This document shows, piece after piece, positions 1 through 7,971 of a stretch of DNA of 64,000 nucleotides. The DNA lies in the NCBI GenBank assembly GCA_009783205.1, contig WRHO01000001.1, positions 124,001-188,000 on the forward strand. Reading direction: 5' to 3'. The position numbers and the translations under genes are program-made. This stretch comes from Oscillospiraceae bacterium. GTDB taxonomy: Bacteria > Bacillota > Clostridia > Oscillospirales > Ruminococcaceae. The notes under the pieces were generated by a model. The model was not told where the DNA came from and did not search any database. It saw nothing but the letters and a program-made list of their open reading frames with translations. Position 1 is the stretch's first letter. Every line of letters starts with the position of its first letter.

Positions 1-470
1 GCGTCAAGTACGCTTTTTTGTTTAGGCGTTAATTTGTCCTCGGTTTCGTTTCCCGTAAGACGAACAATCTTTTCTGTTTTATCCTTCGGGAGCTTTCCCG
101 TATTTCGCAAAACGGGGGGTAAAATGCAGCGTACCGCGTTATAATATGTACAAAAGGTGTTCTCCTTGAGCCAAATTGCCAAATTAAGCATTTCGGGGGT
201 CATATAAGCGTCATCGTCTATGACCTCGCTAATTTTCTTAATTGAAGCGGGTTCATATTCTTTTTCCTCAACCGAAAAAACCATTCCGTTAAGCTTTCGC
301 TTTCCAAAACCGAACGGAACGGTTACCCGCTTTCCCGCACTGACGACGGCTTCGAGTTCATACGGAACGACATAGGAATAAAGAAGGTCATAAGAATACA
401 AAGCCTTCTCGACCGCAACTAATGCTATTTTTCCCGTTAATTTATGTAATTCTTGTATATTCATGCTCAT
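1..470 (-). CDS. priA: Primosomal protein N' (PriA helicase), N-terminal part, cut by the window edge
   Basis: PriA restarts stalled replication forks as a 3'-5' DNA helicase. Only the first ~156 codons are present; the frame is open to base 1. The translation reads as the PriA N-terminal 3' DNA-end-binding domain: a start near MSMNIQ, then YVVPYELEAVVSAGKRVTVP and FGFGKRKLNGMV, followed by a Thr-Tyr-Tyr segment around YNAVRCILPP and a linker ending TPKQKSVLDA that leads into the helicase part. The ATG at 470 overlaps the gmk stop as ATGA, which implies translational coupling; a second in-frame ATG lies at 464. Many relatives carry rpoZ between gmk and priA; it is absent here. Identification rests on the N-domain only, so it is firm but not absolute. 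Confidence 0.85.
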   Translation of the reverse strand, partial: MSMNIQELHKLTGKIALVAVEKALYSYDLLYSYVVPYELEAVVSAGKRVTVPFGFGKRKLNGMVFSVEEKEYEPASIKKISEVIDDDAYMTPEMLNLAIWLKENTFCTYYNAVRCILPPVLRNTGKLPKDKTEKIVRLTGNETEDKLTPKQKSVLD

Positions 471-1093
471 GAAAGAGGGTGCTTTAATTCGTCATTCTCT
501 CGATTATGACGCGCTATAATACTCGCTATTTCATCTATTGCCGTCTCTAATACGTCGTTTACAACGCGATAATCATAATGTCCGGCTAAGGCTATTTCCT
601 CTGCGGCGGTCTTAACGCGCAATTCGATTGTTGCCGCGTCCTCGGAGTCGCGGTTAATGAGCCTTCTCCTCAATTCCTCTAACGACGGCGGCATTATAAA
701 TATAGCCACAAATTTTGATAACGCGCCCAAATCGGCGAATATCCGTCTTATATTTGCCGCGCCCTCAACCTCGATTTTTAAAATAAGGTTTTGTCCTTTG
801 TCTAAAGCGGACATTACCGTTTTCTTTAGCGTTCCGTAATAATTGCCGCAATAATCTGTATATTCGAGAAACTCATCTTGTTCAATTAATCGCTCAAACT
901 CTTCTCTCGTTTTAAAGTGATAATGTATACCGTTCTCCTCGGTTGAGCGCGGTATTCGCGTTGTCGCCGACACCGAATAAAAAAGCTCGCCACATTCGCC
1001 GCCTCGTCGCGCCGCATTGAGTAAGCCTTCTACAACGGTGTCCTTACCGCACCCCGCCGGGCCGGATATGACAATCAACATTCCTTTTTTCAT
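467..1093 (-). CDS. gmk: Guanylate kinase
   Basis: Converts GMP and ATP to GDP and ADP in purine nucleotide recycling. At 208 residues it has the normal length. The P-loop GPAGCGKDT lies at about residues 11-19, with Asp in place of the more usual Ser/Thr after Lys. The GMP-binding segment is visible as SVSATTRIPRSTEENGIHYHF, followed by FLEYTDYCGNYYGT and the conserved ILKIEVEGAANIR. A lid segment with RLINRDSED follows. The gene sits between remA (41 bp upstream) and priA (ATGA overlap), the standard remA-gmk neighbourhood of Clostridia, and is almost certainly cotranscribed with both. Confidence 0.96.
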   Translation of the reverse strand: MKKGMLIVISGPAGCGKDTVVEGLLNAARRGGECGELFYSVSATTRIPRSTEENGIHYHFKTREEFERLIEQDEFLEYTDYCGNYYGTLKKTVMSALDKGQNLILKIEVEGAANIRRIFADLGALSKFVAIFIMPPSLEELRRRLINRDSEDAATIELRVKTAAEEIALAGHYDYRVVNDVLETAIDEIASIIARHNRENDELKHPLS

Positions 1094-1134
1094 ACCGTTA
1101 CACCTCCGCTCTTGTTATTACTCCACCAACAAAG

Positions 1135-1368
1135 TCACAGCACTTCTCTCTTGTCTTTTTGCGGTATAGCCCGCGCCGAAAGCACAACATGACCCGAATC
1201 CATAACATATACCGATTTGGTTTTTTTGCCACAGGTTGCGTCAACCAAAAAGTTTTTCTCTCTTGCGGCGGCGAGCATCCGCTTCACGGGTGCCGCTTCC
1301 GCATATACAACGGCGACAATTCTCCCCGCGTTAATTACATTACCGTATCCTATATCAATCAGTTCCAC
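1135..1368 (-). CDS. remA: RemA/DUF370 family DNA-binding regulator
   Basis: A 77-residue protein with the full RemA (DUF370) pattern: IDIGYGNVINAGRIVAVV, then AAPVKRMLAAAREKN, then DATCGKKTKSVYVMDSGHVVLS. In Bacillus, RemA is a ring-forming transcription activator of biofilm matrix and osmoprotection genes; in other Firmicutes its targets are mostly unknown. It starts 3 bp after the ispD stop and is followed by gmk, a very conserved RemA-gmk pairing. Whether it regulates surface structures such as the pilus locus in this window cannot be told from the sequence. Confidence 0.9.
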   Translation of the reverse strand: MELIDIGYGNVINAGRIVAVVYAEAAPVKRMLAAAREKNFLVDATCGKKTKSVYVMDSGHVVLSARAIPQKDKREVL

Positions 1369-1371
1369 TTG

Positions 1372-2034
1372 TTACGTTCCCTCATTTATTAACATTTTCG
1401 CTATTTTTAAATCCTCGGGCGACGTGATTTTTATATTTGAATAATCGCCCTCAACAATTTTTACCTTCACCCCCGCACGTTCAAGAACCGCGCTGTCGTC
1501 TGTCGGGGTTTGACTGTGATTGGCTCCGATTGCTTTACGGTAAAGCTCTAAATCAAACACCTGCGGCGTTTGTGCGGCGTACATCGTTTCGCGGTCGGGT
1601 GTGTATTCAACATAACCGCCTTTGATTTGTTTTACGGTGTCTCTTACCGCAATAGCGGGTATTGCGGCTTTATAAGCTTTTCCGGCGTTTACCATATTGT
1701 CAATCAACATTGGGGTTATCAGCGGTCTTGCCCCGTCGTGAACGGCTACAACCCCCTTTGTATAAGAAATGGCGTTTAATCCGTTTTGCACCGACTCGTC
1801 CCTATTTTTGCCGCCGGCGACGATTTCAAATAATTTGGTAATATCAGAAGCAAATTCTTTTATTCTGTCGGCGTGATTATTGACCACTATTATTCCGTCA
1901 ATTGTTTCTGCCGCCTGAAACGCTTCGAGTACGTAAAGCAACACCGGTTTATCGTTAATCCTCGCAAAAATTTTGTCAAAGCCCATTCGCGACGAGCTCC
2001 CCGCCGCCACAATAATTGCGGTCGTTTTACCCAT
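1372..2034 (-). CDS. ispD: 2-C-methyl-D-erythritol 4-phosphate cytidylyltransferase
   Basis: Third step of the MEP isoprenoid pathway: transfers CMP from CTP to MEP. The 220-residue length is normal. The nucleotide-binding motif AAGSSSRMGFDKIFA opens the protein; VHDGARPLITP and IPAIAVRDTVKQI follow; TPQVFDLELYRKAI and a C-terminal IKITSPEDLKIAKMLI complete the family signature. Two more pathway genes, ispA and dxs, lie in this window at 47.9 and 49.5 kb, so isoprenoids are made by the MEP route. It is 3 bp upstream of remA and likely in one operon with the kinase-like gene before it. Confidence 0.95.
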   Translation of the reverse strand: MGKTTAIIVAAGSSSRMGFDKIFARINDKPVLLYVLEAFQAAETIDGIIVVNNHADRIKEFASDITKLFEIVAGGKNRDESVQNGLNAISYTKGVVAVHDGARPLITPMLIDNMVNAGKAYKAAIPAIAVRDTVKQIKGGYVEYTPDRETMYAAQTPQVFDLELYRKAIGANHSQTPTDDSAVLERAGVKVKIVEGDYSNIKITSPEDLKIAKMLINEGT

Positions 2035-2090
2035 AGGATAACCCCCGGATTTCTCAGAGAAGTTTAAAGAACTTATTTATTTACTGTTCC

Positions 2091-3998
2091 TTAACGCGGC
2101 GGCTTATCTCTGCCGGCTCTGTTATTGTTATCGTTATTATAAGGCTGTTGCGCTTGTGCCGGTAACGGAACGGCTTTATAAATAATGATTACGTCCGCCT
2201 GTCGCTCTTCATCTTCGGGGAAGCTTGTGATTCTTATGCTGTCGCCCGGTTGTGCCGACGCTATATCCACCATGCCTTCTTGTACATAAAACGCGCTTGG
2301 ATTATCCTGTATTTGTATATTCGAGGGGTTGACCCCCAAATCCATAAGAATATCCATTAATTCGACAACGCCCATGCCCGCATAATTCGGCATTTTGACA
2401 AACTCGACGCCTAAGCTGTATTTTATAGTGATTTTCGTTCCGAACGAAACTATCTCCCCTTGTTTTATACTTTGATAGAAAACCATTCCCGCCGGATAAT
2501 CGGGGTTATCATTGTATTCCGCTACAAATATAAAGTCCAAAAAGTCGAATCGCGCCTCTCTTGCCCACCCCTCTCTGAATCGCTCGCCCACAAAATTGGC
2601 TACCTGCCCCTCCTCCGTTGCGTTCCATGTTTGCACGTTGTTTTCCGAGCCGCTCGCGGGTTCATATCTTGAAATATCCGATATACGCGAAGGAGTGTCG
2701 TCAATAATGCCCGACTGAAAGTTTAACAAGCCGGCGGCGGCGAGTATAATCAATATCAAAAAAATCACCACAACCGAAGATACCGCCGTTAATGCGGTTA
2801 TTGTCACGGCTTTTCTTTTTTTGTCTCTCGCGAGTCTTCGCGCCGTTCTGCGCGCCTCTTCCGCGTCGTCGTCGTAATCGTCATGAAAATCGGGGGTGTA
2901 TTTCTTTATATTCGGAGCGGTCGGCGGGGTAATATTATTAGTCAACATCGAGGTAGATGTGAATTTGAGCGTGTCGGAGATTGTCGACGAGCCGACACTT
3001 AACGAAGCCTCTTGCGCGCCCCACAGCAACCGCGAAAACTCCTCAACCGTTTTGGTTCGCTTATCTGAGGAAAGCTCCATACCCCTCATTATTGCTTTTG
3101 AAACGCTCACGGGTATAACGCCGTTAATGAGCATAGGTTCAATCAATCGGTCATCAACCAATCTCGACGGAGCATCCTGCGGCACTATACCGGTAAGCAC
3201 ATTGTATAAAAGCGCGGCTAAACCGTATACGTCTGTCCAGTCGCCGTGTCGCTCGACCCAATTATGCTGTTCCGGAGCGGCATATCCCGCAAAGACCTCC
3301 GAATTAATTTTTGAACCGTAAATTCTCGCGGCGGTAATCGCAAAATCGGTCATGTATACCAAGGGGGTTCCGCTCGAAAGGCTTACAAAAATTGTTTTCG
3401 GCGAAATTCCTCTGTGGATTATTCCGGCGGTGTTAATACGCGCCAATGTGGTGAAAACGGCGGGGAAAAGCTCCTTCACCTGTTCATGGCTCAATGTTCC
3501 GCCGACATTACGCAGATAATCCGCAAGGCTTATTCCCGCGGCGTCCTCGTGTACCGCATAAGCCGTGCTGTTCTCCGAAAATACATCTGTGATTTTCTGT
3601 ATTCGCGGCGATGAGCCGAAGCTTTGTAACGAGCGGTTGAGTTCTATAAACTCCGACAAATAGGTTTTATATAACGGAAGCTCGCCCGAGTTGACGGTGA
3701 GGGGTAAAATGTCCCTCGCGCGCGTGCATAGTGCGTCGGGCATATACTCTTTTATAGTGATTTTTGTATCGGTGAGCGTATCATAACCCGCGTACAACGC
3801 ACCTTCGCCGTTATAAGTAATCACCTTACCGACAATATATCTTCCGGCTAAGAAGGTTCTCGGATACAGGTACGACGCCAAATACACCCCATTGTCAATC
3901 CAGCCGCAATGGGGACACTCGCCCGGAGCATGGGTCAAAACCGCCCCCGGGGGTTTTATGGTCATACAACTCATACAAAGATTCGTTTCTTTCTTCAT
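2091..3998 (-). CDS. Membrane-anchored Ser/Thr pseudokinase with zinc ribbon and PASTA-like region
   Basis: A 635-residue protein. Residues 8-31 hold a CxxC...CxxC zinc-ribbon-like pair. A kinase-like domain spans about 50-330, a highly charged stretch follows, then one membrane helix (~397-424) and an outer region (~455-600) with two PASTA-like segments. The ATP-anchoring Lys (K83 in TIKEYMP), APE motif (YAAPEQH) and DVYGL are kept, but the catalytic HRD is HRG (195-197), the expected Asn is Thr202, and DFG is DFA (218-220). It is therefore probably inactive as a kinase and may act as a scaffold or sensor of cell-wall fragments. The topology matches PrkC/Stk1 kinases. The ATG at 3998 has no ribosome site and coincides with the predicted transcription start. 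Confidence 0.85.
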   Translation of the reverse strand: MKKETNLCMSCMTIKPPGAVLTHAPGECPHCGWIDNGVYLASYLYPRTFLAGRYIVGKVITYNGEGALYAGYDTLTDTKITIKEYMPDALCTRARDILPLTVNSGELPLYKTYLSEFIELNRSLQSFGSSPRIQKITDVFSENSTAYAVHEDAAGISLADYLRNVGGTLSHEQVKELFPAVFTTLARINTAGIIHRGISPKTIFVSLSSGTPLVYMTDFAITAARIYGSKINSEVFAGYAAPEQHNWVERHGDWTDVYGLAALLYNVLTGIVPQDAPSRLVDDRLIEPMLINGVIPVSVSKAIMRGMELSSDKRTKTVEEFSRLLWGAQEASLSVGSSTISDTLKFTSTSMLTNNITPPTAPNIKKYTPDFHDDYDDDAEEARRTARRLARDKKRKAVTITALTAVSSVVVIFLILIILAAAGLLNFQSGIIDDTPSRISDISRYEPASGSENNVQTWNATEEGQVANFVGERFREGWAREARFDFLDFIFVAEYNDNPDYPAGMVFYQSIKQGEIVSFGTKITIKYSLGVEFVKMPNYAGMGVVELMDILMDLGVNPSNIQIQDNPSAFYVQEGMVDIASAQPGDSIRITSFPEDEERQADVIIIYKAVPLPAQAQQPYNNDNNNRAGRDKPPR

Positions 3999-4004
3999 GA
4001 TATT

Positions 4005-4033
4005 ATTTTACCCCAATAAATCCCAATTGTCAA
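4005..4033 (-). promoter_or_regulatory. Promoter of the pseudokinase-ispD-remA-gmk-priA group
   Basis: On the minus strand TTGACA (4033-4028), a 17-bp spacer and TAAAAT (4010-4005) form a near-consensus SigA promoter. The predicted start site falls at about 3998, on the A of the ATG, so the transcript would be leaderless or nearly so. Confidence 0.7.
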
Positions 4034-4074
4034 CATCTTATAATGATATATTTTAAATCTTTTTTAAAAATCGC

Positions 4075-4103
4075 TTGACAATTTCTGTATTTTACCGTAG
4101 AAT
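4075..4103 (+). promoter_or_regulatory. SigA-type promoter of rny
   Basis: TTGACA (4075-4080), 17 bp, TAGAAT (4098-4103). It gives a leader of roughly 95 nt containing a small hairpin, CCGGTC-tca-GACCGG, at 4161-4175. The rny ribosome site AGAGGA lies at 4191-4196, 6 nt before the ATG. It is divergent from the promoter at 4005-4033. Confidence 0.75.
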
Positions 4104-4202
4104 TATATGTAAATATGCTTGTATAAGTGTTTTACATATATACAGCCTATTTAGTTTAGTCCGGTCTCAGACCGGTTTATATTATAGAAAAGAGGATAAA
4201 CA

Positions 4203-5795
4203 ATGGAATTTTGGATGTTGATTTACGTCGCCTTGCTTATTCTCAGTGCTGTGGGCGTTGGTTTTTTTATGTTCAAGGCGGGTGTAAAGCACAGAAAAGC
4301 CGTCGCTGAGTCCCAAATTGAATCCGCCGAGAAGGAAGCACAGAGAATTGTCAGCGAGGCTGACGAAAAGGCACAGGCAGAGAAAAAGACCGCATTAGTA
4401 GAAGCGAAGGACGAGATTTTCAAGTTGAGAGAAGGCGCGGAAAAGGATATTTCCCGTCTGAAAAACGAAATCGAGCGCGAATTAAAGGAAAGGCGCGCAG
4501 AGGTATCGAGAGCCGAACGAAGGCTTCAACAAAAAGAGGAGAATTTAGACAAAAAGAACGACAAAATTGAAAAATTAGAGGAATCGCTTTTAAATAAACA
4601 TAAAGAGGCGGATAAAAAAATTGCTGAGGCGGAAAGCCAGAAACAGGCGCAGATGGATATTCTCCAAAGAATATCGGGATATACTAATGAACAGGCGAAG
4701 GCTCATATTTTAGAGCTTCTCGACACAAAGCTCAATCACGAAAAAGCGTTGCGAATCACCGCTTATGAACAAAAAATCAAGGACGAGTGCGACTCTAAAG
4801 CGAGAGCGCACATCTCCTTAGCTATATCGAGGCTTGCGTCGGAAACCGTGTCCGAGCTCACCGTTTCGGTTGTTCCGCTTCCCAATGACGAAATGAAGGG
4901 GAGAATCATAGGCAGAGAGGGGCGGAATATAAGAACGCTTGAACAGCTTACGGGGGTTGACCTTATTATAGACGATACGCCCGAGGCAATTACGCTCTCG
5001 AGTCACGATAAGGTTCGCCGAGAAATCGCGAGGATATCGCTTGAACGACTTATTCAAGACGGGAGGATTCATCCGACTCGAATTGAGGAAATGGTCGATA
5101 AGGCGCGCCGCGATGTTGAAAATAAAATTAAACAAGAGGGTGAACGCACCGTTATGGACGCTAACGTCAACGGGCTTCATCACGAGCTTATACGGCTACT
5201 CGGTCGCCTTTTCTACAGAACATCTTACAGCCAAAATGTACTGGCTCATTCGCTCGAGGTGGCGCATTTATCGGGAATATTGGCGTCCGAACTCGGTATT
5301 GACGCAACAACTGCGCGTCGGGCGGGTCTTCTTCACGATATAGGAAAGGCGTTGACTCACGAAATAGAGGGAAGCCACGTTAATATAGGAATGGACGTAT
5401 TAAGAAGATACAAGGAGAATCCCGAAATAATCCACGCGGTTGAGGCGCATCACGGCGACGTAGAGCCGAGAACGGTATTAGCGGCAATTGTACAGGCGGC
5501 GGACGCAATAAGCGCGGCGAGACCGGGCGCGCGGAGCGAAAGCTATGAAAATTATATTAAGCGACTTCAAAAGCTCGAGGAAATTTGCGCCGCATACAAC
5601 GGGGTTGAACGCGCATTCGCTATTCAGGCGGGTCGAGAAATACGCGTTATGATTAAGCCGGAAACGGTTGACGACGACGGAATGGTTGTGTTGGCGCGGG
5701 AAATAGCCGAGCAAATTGAAAAGGATATGGAATACCCGGGTCAAATTCGTATTCATCTTATCCGAGAGAGCCGCGCGGTTGATTTCGCAAAGTAG
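4203..5795 (+). CDS. rny: Ribonuclease Y
   Basis: Membrane-anchored endoribonuclease that starts mRNA decay in many Firmicutes. The 530 residues are laid out as expected: an N-terminal membrane helix (~4-24), a long charged coiled coil (~30-180), a KH RNA-binding domain with GRIIGREGRNIRTLEQLTGV (~235), and an HD domain with HSLEVAHLSGILASELG, LLHDIGKALTHE and EAHHGDVEP supplying the metal ligands. The C-terminus RIHLIRESRAVDFAK is typical. It is preceded by a strong promoter and a 5-6 nt spaced ribosome site, and followed by a small ORF and an FtsA-like gene on the same strand. Confidence 0.97.
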   Translation: MEFWMLIYVALLILSAVGVGFFMFKAGVKHRKAVAESQIESAEKEAQRIVSEADEKAQAEKKTALVEAKDEIFKLREGAEKDISRLKNEIERELKERRAEVSRAERRLQQKEENLDKKNDKIEKLEESLLNKHKEADKKIAEAESQKQAQMDILQRISGYTNEQAKAHILELLDTKLNHEKALRITAYEQKIKDECDSKARAHISLAISRLASETVSELTVSVVPLPNDEMKGRIIGREGRNIRTLEQLTGVDLIIDDTPEAITLSSHDKVRREIARISLERLIQDGRIHPTRIEEMVDKARRDVENKIKQEGERTVMDANVNGLHHELIRLLGRLFYRTSYSQNVLAHSLEVAHLSGILASELGIDATTARRAGLLHDIGKALTHEIEGSHVNIGMDVLRRYKENPEIIHAVEAHHGDVEPRTVLAAIVQAADAISAARPGARSESYENYIKRLQKLEEICAAYNGVERAFAIQAGREIRVMIKPETVDDDGMVVLAREIAEQIEKDMEYPGQIRIHLIRESRAVDFAK

Positions 5796-5859
5796 TGCTG
5801 AACAAGAGCTTGACTGATTTCATAAAGCTTTTTCGGCTCGGAAAGGAACGGTATTAAAT

Positions 5860-6027
5860 ATGTCGAAAAAGAACGCAAGCGAACTATTAGAATACCATAC
5901 TATAGGGCATATATGTCAAAAAATATTAAATTATATCGAAGAGGAAAAATGTACGACTGCACAAGAGGTTGCAGAGTATGTTGCGTATCTTTCAAAGGAA
6001 AATGAAAAAAGGCGCGACGGAACGTAA
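5860..6027 (+). CDS. Small protein of 55 residues, unknown function
   Basis: ATG at 5860 is preceded by GGAAAGGA (5840-5847), a good ribosome site 12 nt away. The product begins MSKKNASELLEYHTIGHICQ, is mostly predicted helix, holds two cysteines (about positions 19 and 31) and ends with a basic KRRDGT tail. It has no signal peptide or membrane segment. It fills the gap between rny and the FtsA-like gene on the same strand, so it is probably cotranscribed with them. I do not recognise the family. Support is the ribosome site, open frame and snug fit; no homology was tested. Confidence 0.6.
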   Translation: MSKKNASELLEYHTIGHICQKILNYIEEEKCTTAQEVAEYVAYLSKENEKRRDGT

Positions 6028-6051
6028 TCGGGGAAAGGTATGGTCTTTATT

Positions 6052-7968
6052 ATGAAGACGGAGAGCTTAAAGCCGCAGGGTGATGTCGTTTTTGCCTTAG
6101 ACATAGGAACAAGAACGGTTGTCGGCGTGGTCGGTCAAAACGAGGAGGACGCGGGCGGAACGGGTTTGTTCCGTATGCTCGACTATGTAGTTGAGGCGCA
6201 CCCGAAGCGCGCCATGATTGACGGGCAAATCGAGGACATTCGACAGGTTGCCCGCATAGCCTCTCGCGTAAAGGAACAGCTTGAGGAGCGGACAAGCATT
6301 AAACTCGAAAAGGTGTCAATTGCGGCGGCGGGACGGGCGTTAAAAACCAAAAGGATTGAAATGGAGTTTGACGTATCCGACGACACAGGTTCCGGAATAA
6401 CCGCCGATAAAATCCGTTCAATGGAAATAGAGGCGATTCAAAAAGCGGCGTCCGACCTTGCGACCGAGCGCGGCGTTACAACGCCTTATTACTGCGTCGG
6501 GTATTCAATCATAGGCTATACACTCGACGGATATAAAATGATTAGTCTCGAAGCGCACCGCGGAGAAAAGGCGGCGGTTGAGCTAATCGCTACATTTTTA
6601 CCTAATGTGGTGGTTGAGGGGTTGTATTCGGTTATGGATATGTGTTCGTTAAGCGTTACGAGCCTCACCTTAGAGCCGATTGCCGCTATGAACGCAATTA
6701 TACCGAGGGAAATACGGCTTATTAACATAGCTTTGGTCGATATCGGTGCGGGAACGTCCGATATTGCAATTTCAAAGGACGGGAGTATTATTGCGTATGC
6801 AATGGCGACAATTGCCGGCGACGAAATTACCGAGGAAATAATTAAGACATTCTTTGTAGATTTTAACACCGCCGAGGCTATAAAACAAACCTGTTGCAAC
6901 GGTGATGATTATACCTATCGCGATATATTCGGAATGGAGCGGACTATTACCCATTCCGAGTTTATCGACAAAATCGAAACGAGCGTTGATACCTTAGCCG
7001 AAACAATCTGTGATAACGTATCGCGGGCTAACGGCGGCGACTCTCCCGCCGCGGTGTTTTTAGTAGGCGGGGGAAGCCTTGTGAAAGGGCTTCAACAGGC
7101 GGTTTCAACACGACTTAATGTCCCTCTCGAACGGGTCGCGCTCGGAAGTAACGAAAGTCTTAAGGGCGTCGATACGGGCGGAAAGGTTATGGGAGCCGAA
7201 TTTGTGACCCCGCTCGGAATCGCCATAACCGGAGTTATGAACAAGGGTTACGACTTTTCCGTTATAACCTTGAACGATAAGTCAATACGCATTTTTAACA
7301 CAAATAAAATAACCGTATTTGAGTTACTCTCAATGGCGGGGTATAAATCTGCGGAAATATTAGGGCGTTCGGGTCACAGTCTTGCCTATTTCCTCAACGG
7401 CGAGCGTAAAACAATACGCGGCGGCGGATTTGAACCCGCACAGGTTCAAATGAGCGGGAAACAGGTTGCTTTAAGTGAAAAAGTCGCCGGCGGGGATAAA
7501 ATCGAATTTGTCCCTGCGGTTTGTGGCGAAAACGCTTTTATTTCCCTTAAAGATGCAGTTTTTCCCACAGATGAACCTATTCCCGAGGAGTTGGGCGTAA
7601 CCGTCAACGGCGAGGACGCGGCATGGGATTACGCGGTGCAGAATCTTGATAAAATAGAAACATTTATTAAAAATGATAATGCTGTTGCGGACGGCAACGC
7701 AAACGCTCCCGACAATGCCGACGGGGAATCAACGGCGCAAGCAAACACCCCGGATATAAGCGTTATATTGAACGGCGAAATCGTACCCCTCAACAAAAAC
7801 GACGGCGGCGTGCCGCACACTTTTGTCGAGCTTCTTAATCATGTTGATATGGATATTCAAAATCCCCCTACCCCTAAAGCCGAATACATCATGGAACTGA
7901 ACAACGCCCCCGCAGGCTTCAGCGACACGCTGAAGGACGGGGACGAAGCCGTATTAAAGTGGAAATAA
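6052..7968 (+). CDS. FtsA/PilM-like actin-fold ATPase with long C-terminal extension
   Basis: The N-terminal ~390 residues are a cell-division FtsA-type actin fold: FALDIGTRTVVGVVGQ (phosphate 1), an SHS2-like 1C subdomain with MIDGQIEDI and KVSIAAAGRALKT, NIALVDIGAGTSDIAIS (phosphate 2) and VFLVGGGSLVKGL (adenosine). About 240 extra residues follow, including two stretches that look like small beta domains and an Asn/Ala/Asp-rich linker near residues 545-575. FtsA is usually ~420 residues, so this is the long clostridial paralogue, not necessarily the divisome FtsA, and no ftsZ is adjacent. An ATG at 6040 is in frame, but its ribosome site would lie only 1 nt away; ATG 6052 fits better. Confidence 0.8.
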   Translation: MKTESLKPQGDVVFALDIGTRTVVGVVGQNEEDAGGTGLFRMLDYVVEAHPKRAMIDGQIEDIRQVARIASRVKEQLEERTSIKLEKVSIAAAGRALKTKRIEMEFDVSDDTGSGITADKIRSMEIEAIQKAASDLATERGVTTPYYCVGYSIIGYTLDGYKMISLEAHRGEKAAVELIATFLPNVVVEGLYSVMDMCSLSVTSLTLEPIAAMNAIIPREIRLINIALVDIGAGTSDIAISKDGSIIAYAMATIAGDEITEEIIKTFFVDFNTAEAIKQTCCNGDDYTYRDIFGMERTITHSEFIDKIETSVDTLAETICDNVSRANGGDSPAAVFLVGGGSLVKGLQQAVSTRLNVPLERVALGSNESLKGVDTGGKVMGAEFVTPLGIAITGVMNKGYDFSVITLNDKSIRIFNTNKITVFELLSMAGYKSAEILGRSGHSLAYFLNGERKTIRGGGFEPAQVQMSGKQVALSEKVAGGDKIEFVPAVCGENAFISLKDAVFPTDEPIPEELGVTVNGEDAAWDYAVQNLDKIETFIKNDNAVADGNANAPDNADGESTAQANTPDISVILNGEIVPLNKNDGGVPHTFVELLNHVDMDIQNPPTPKAEYIMELNNAPAGFSDTLKDGDEAVLKWK

Positions 7969-7971
7969 CCG

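Noticed and set aside
1135..1444. Open frames on the plus strand over remA and ispD
   Set aside because: They are antisense to well recognised genes, have no ribosome site and code for no known pattern.
7917..7935. Perfect 8-bp hairpin CTTCAGCG-aca-CGCTGAAG near the end of the FtsA-like gene
   Set aside because: It lies within codons and no T-run follows on either strand, so I do not call it a terminator for the convergent genes.
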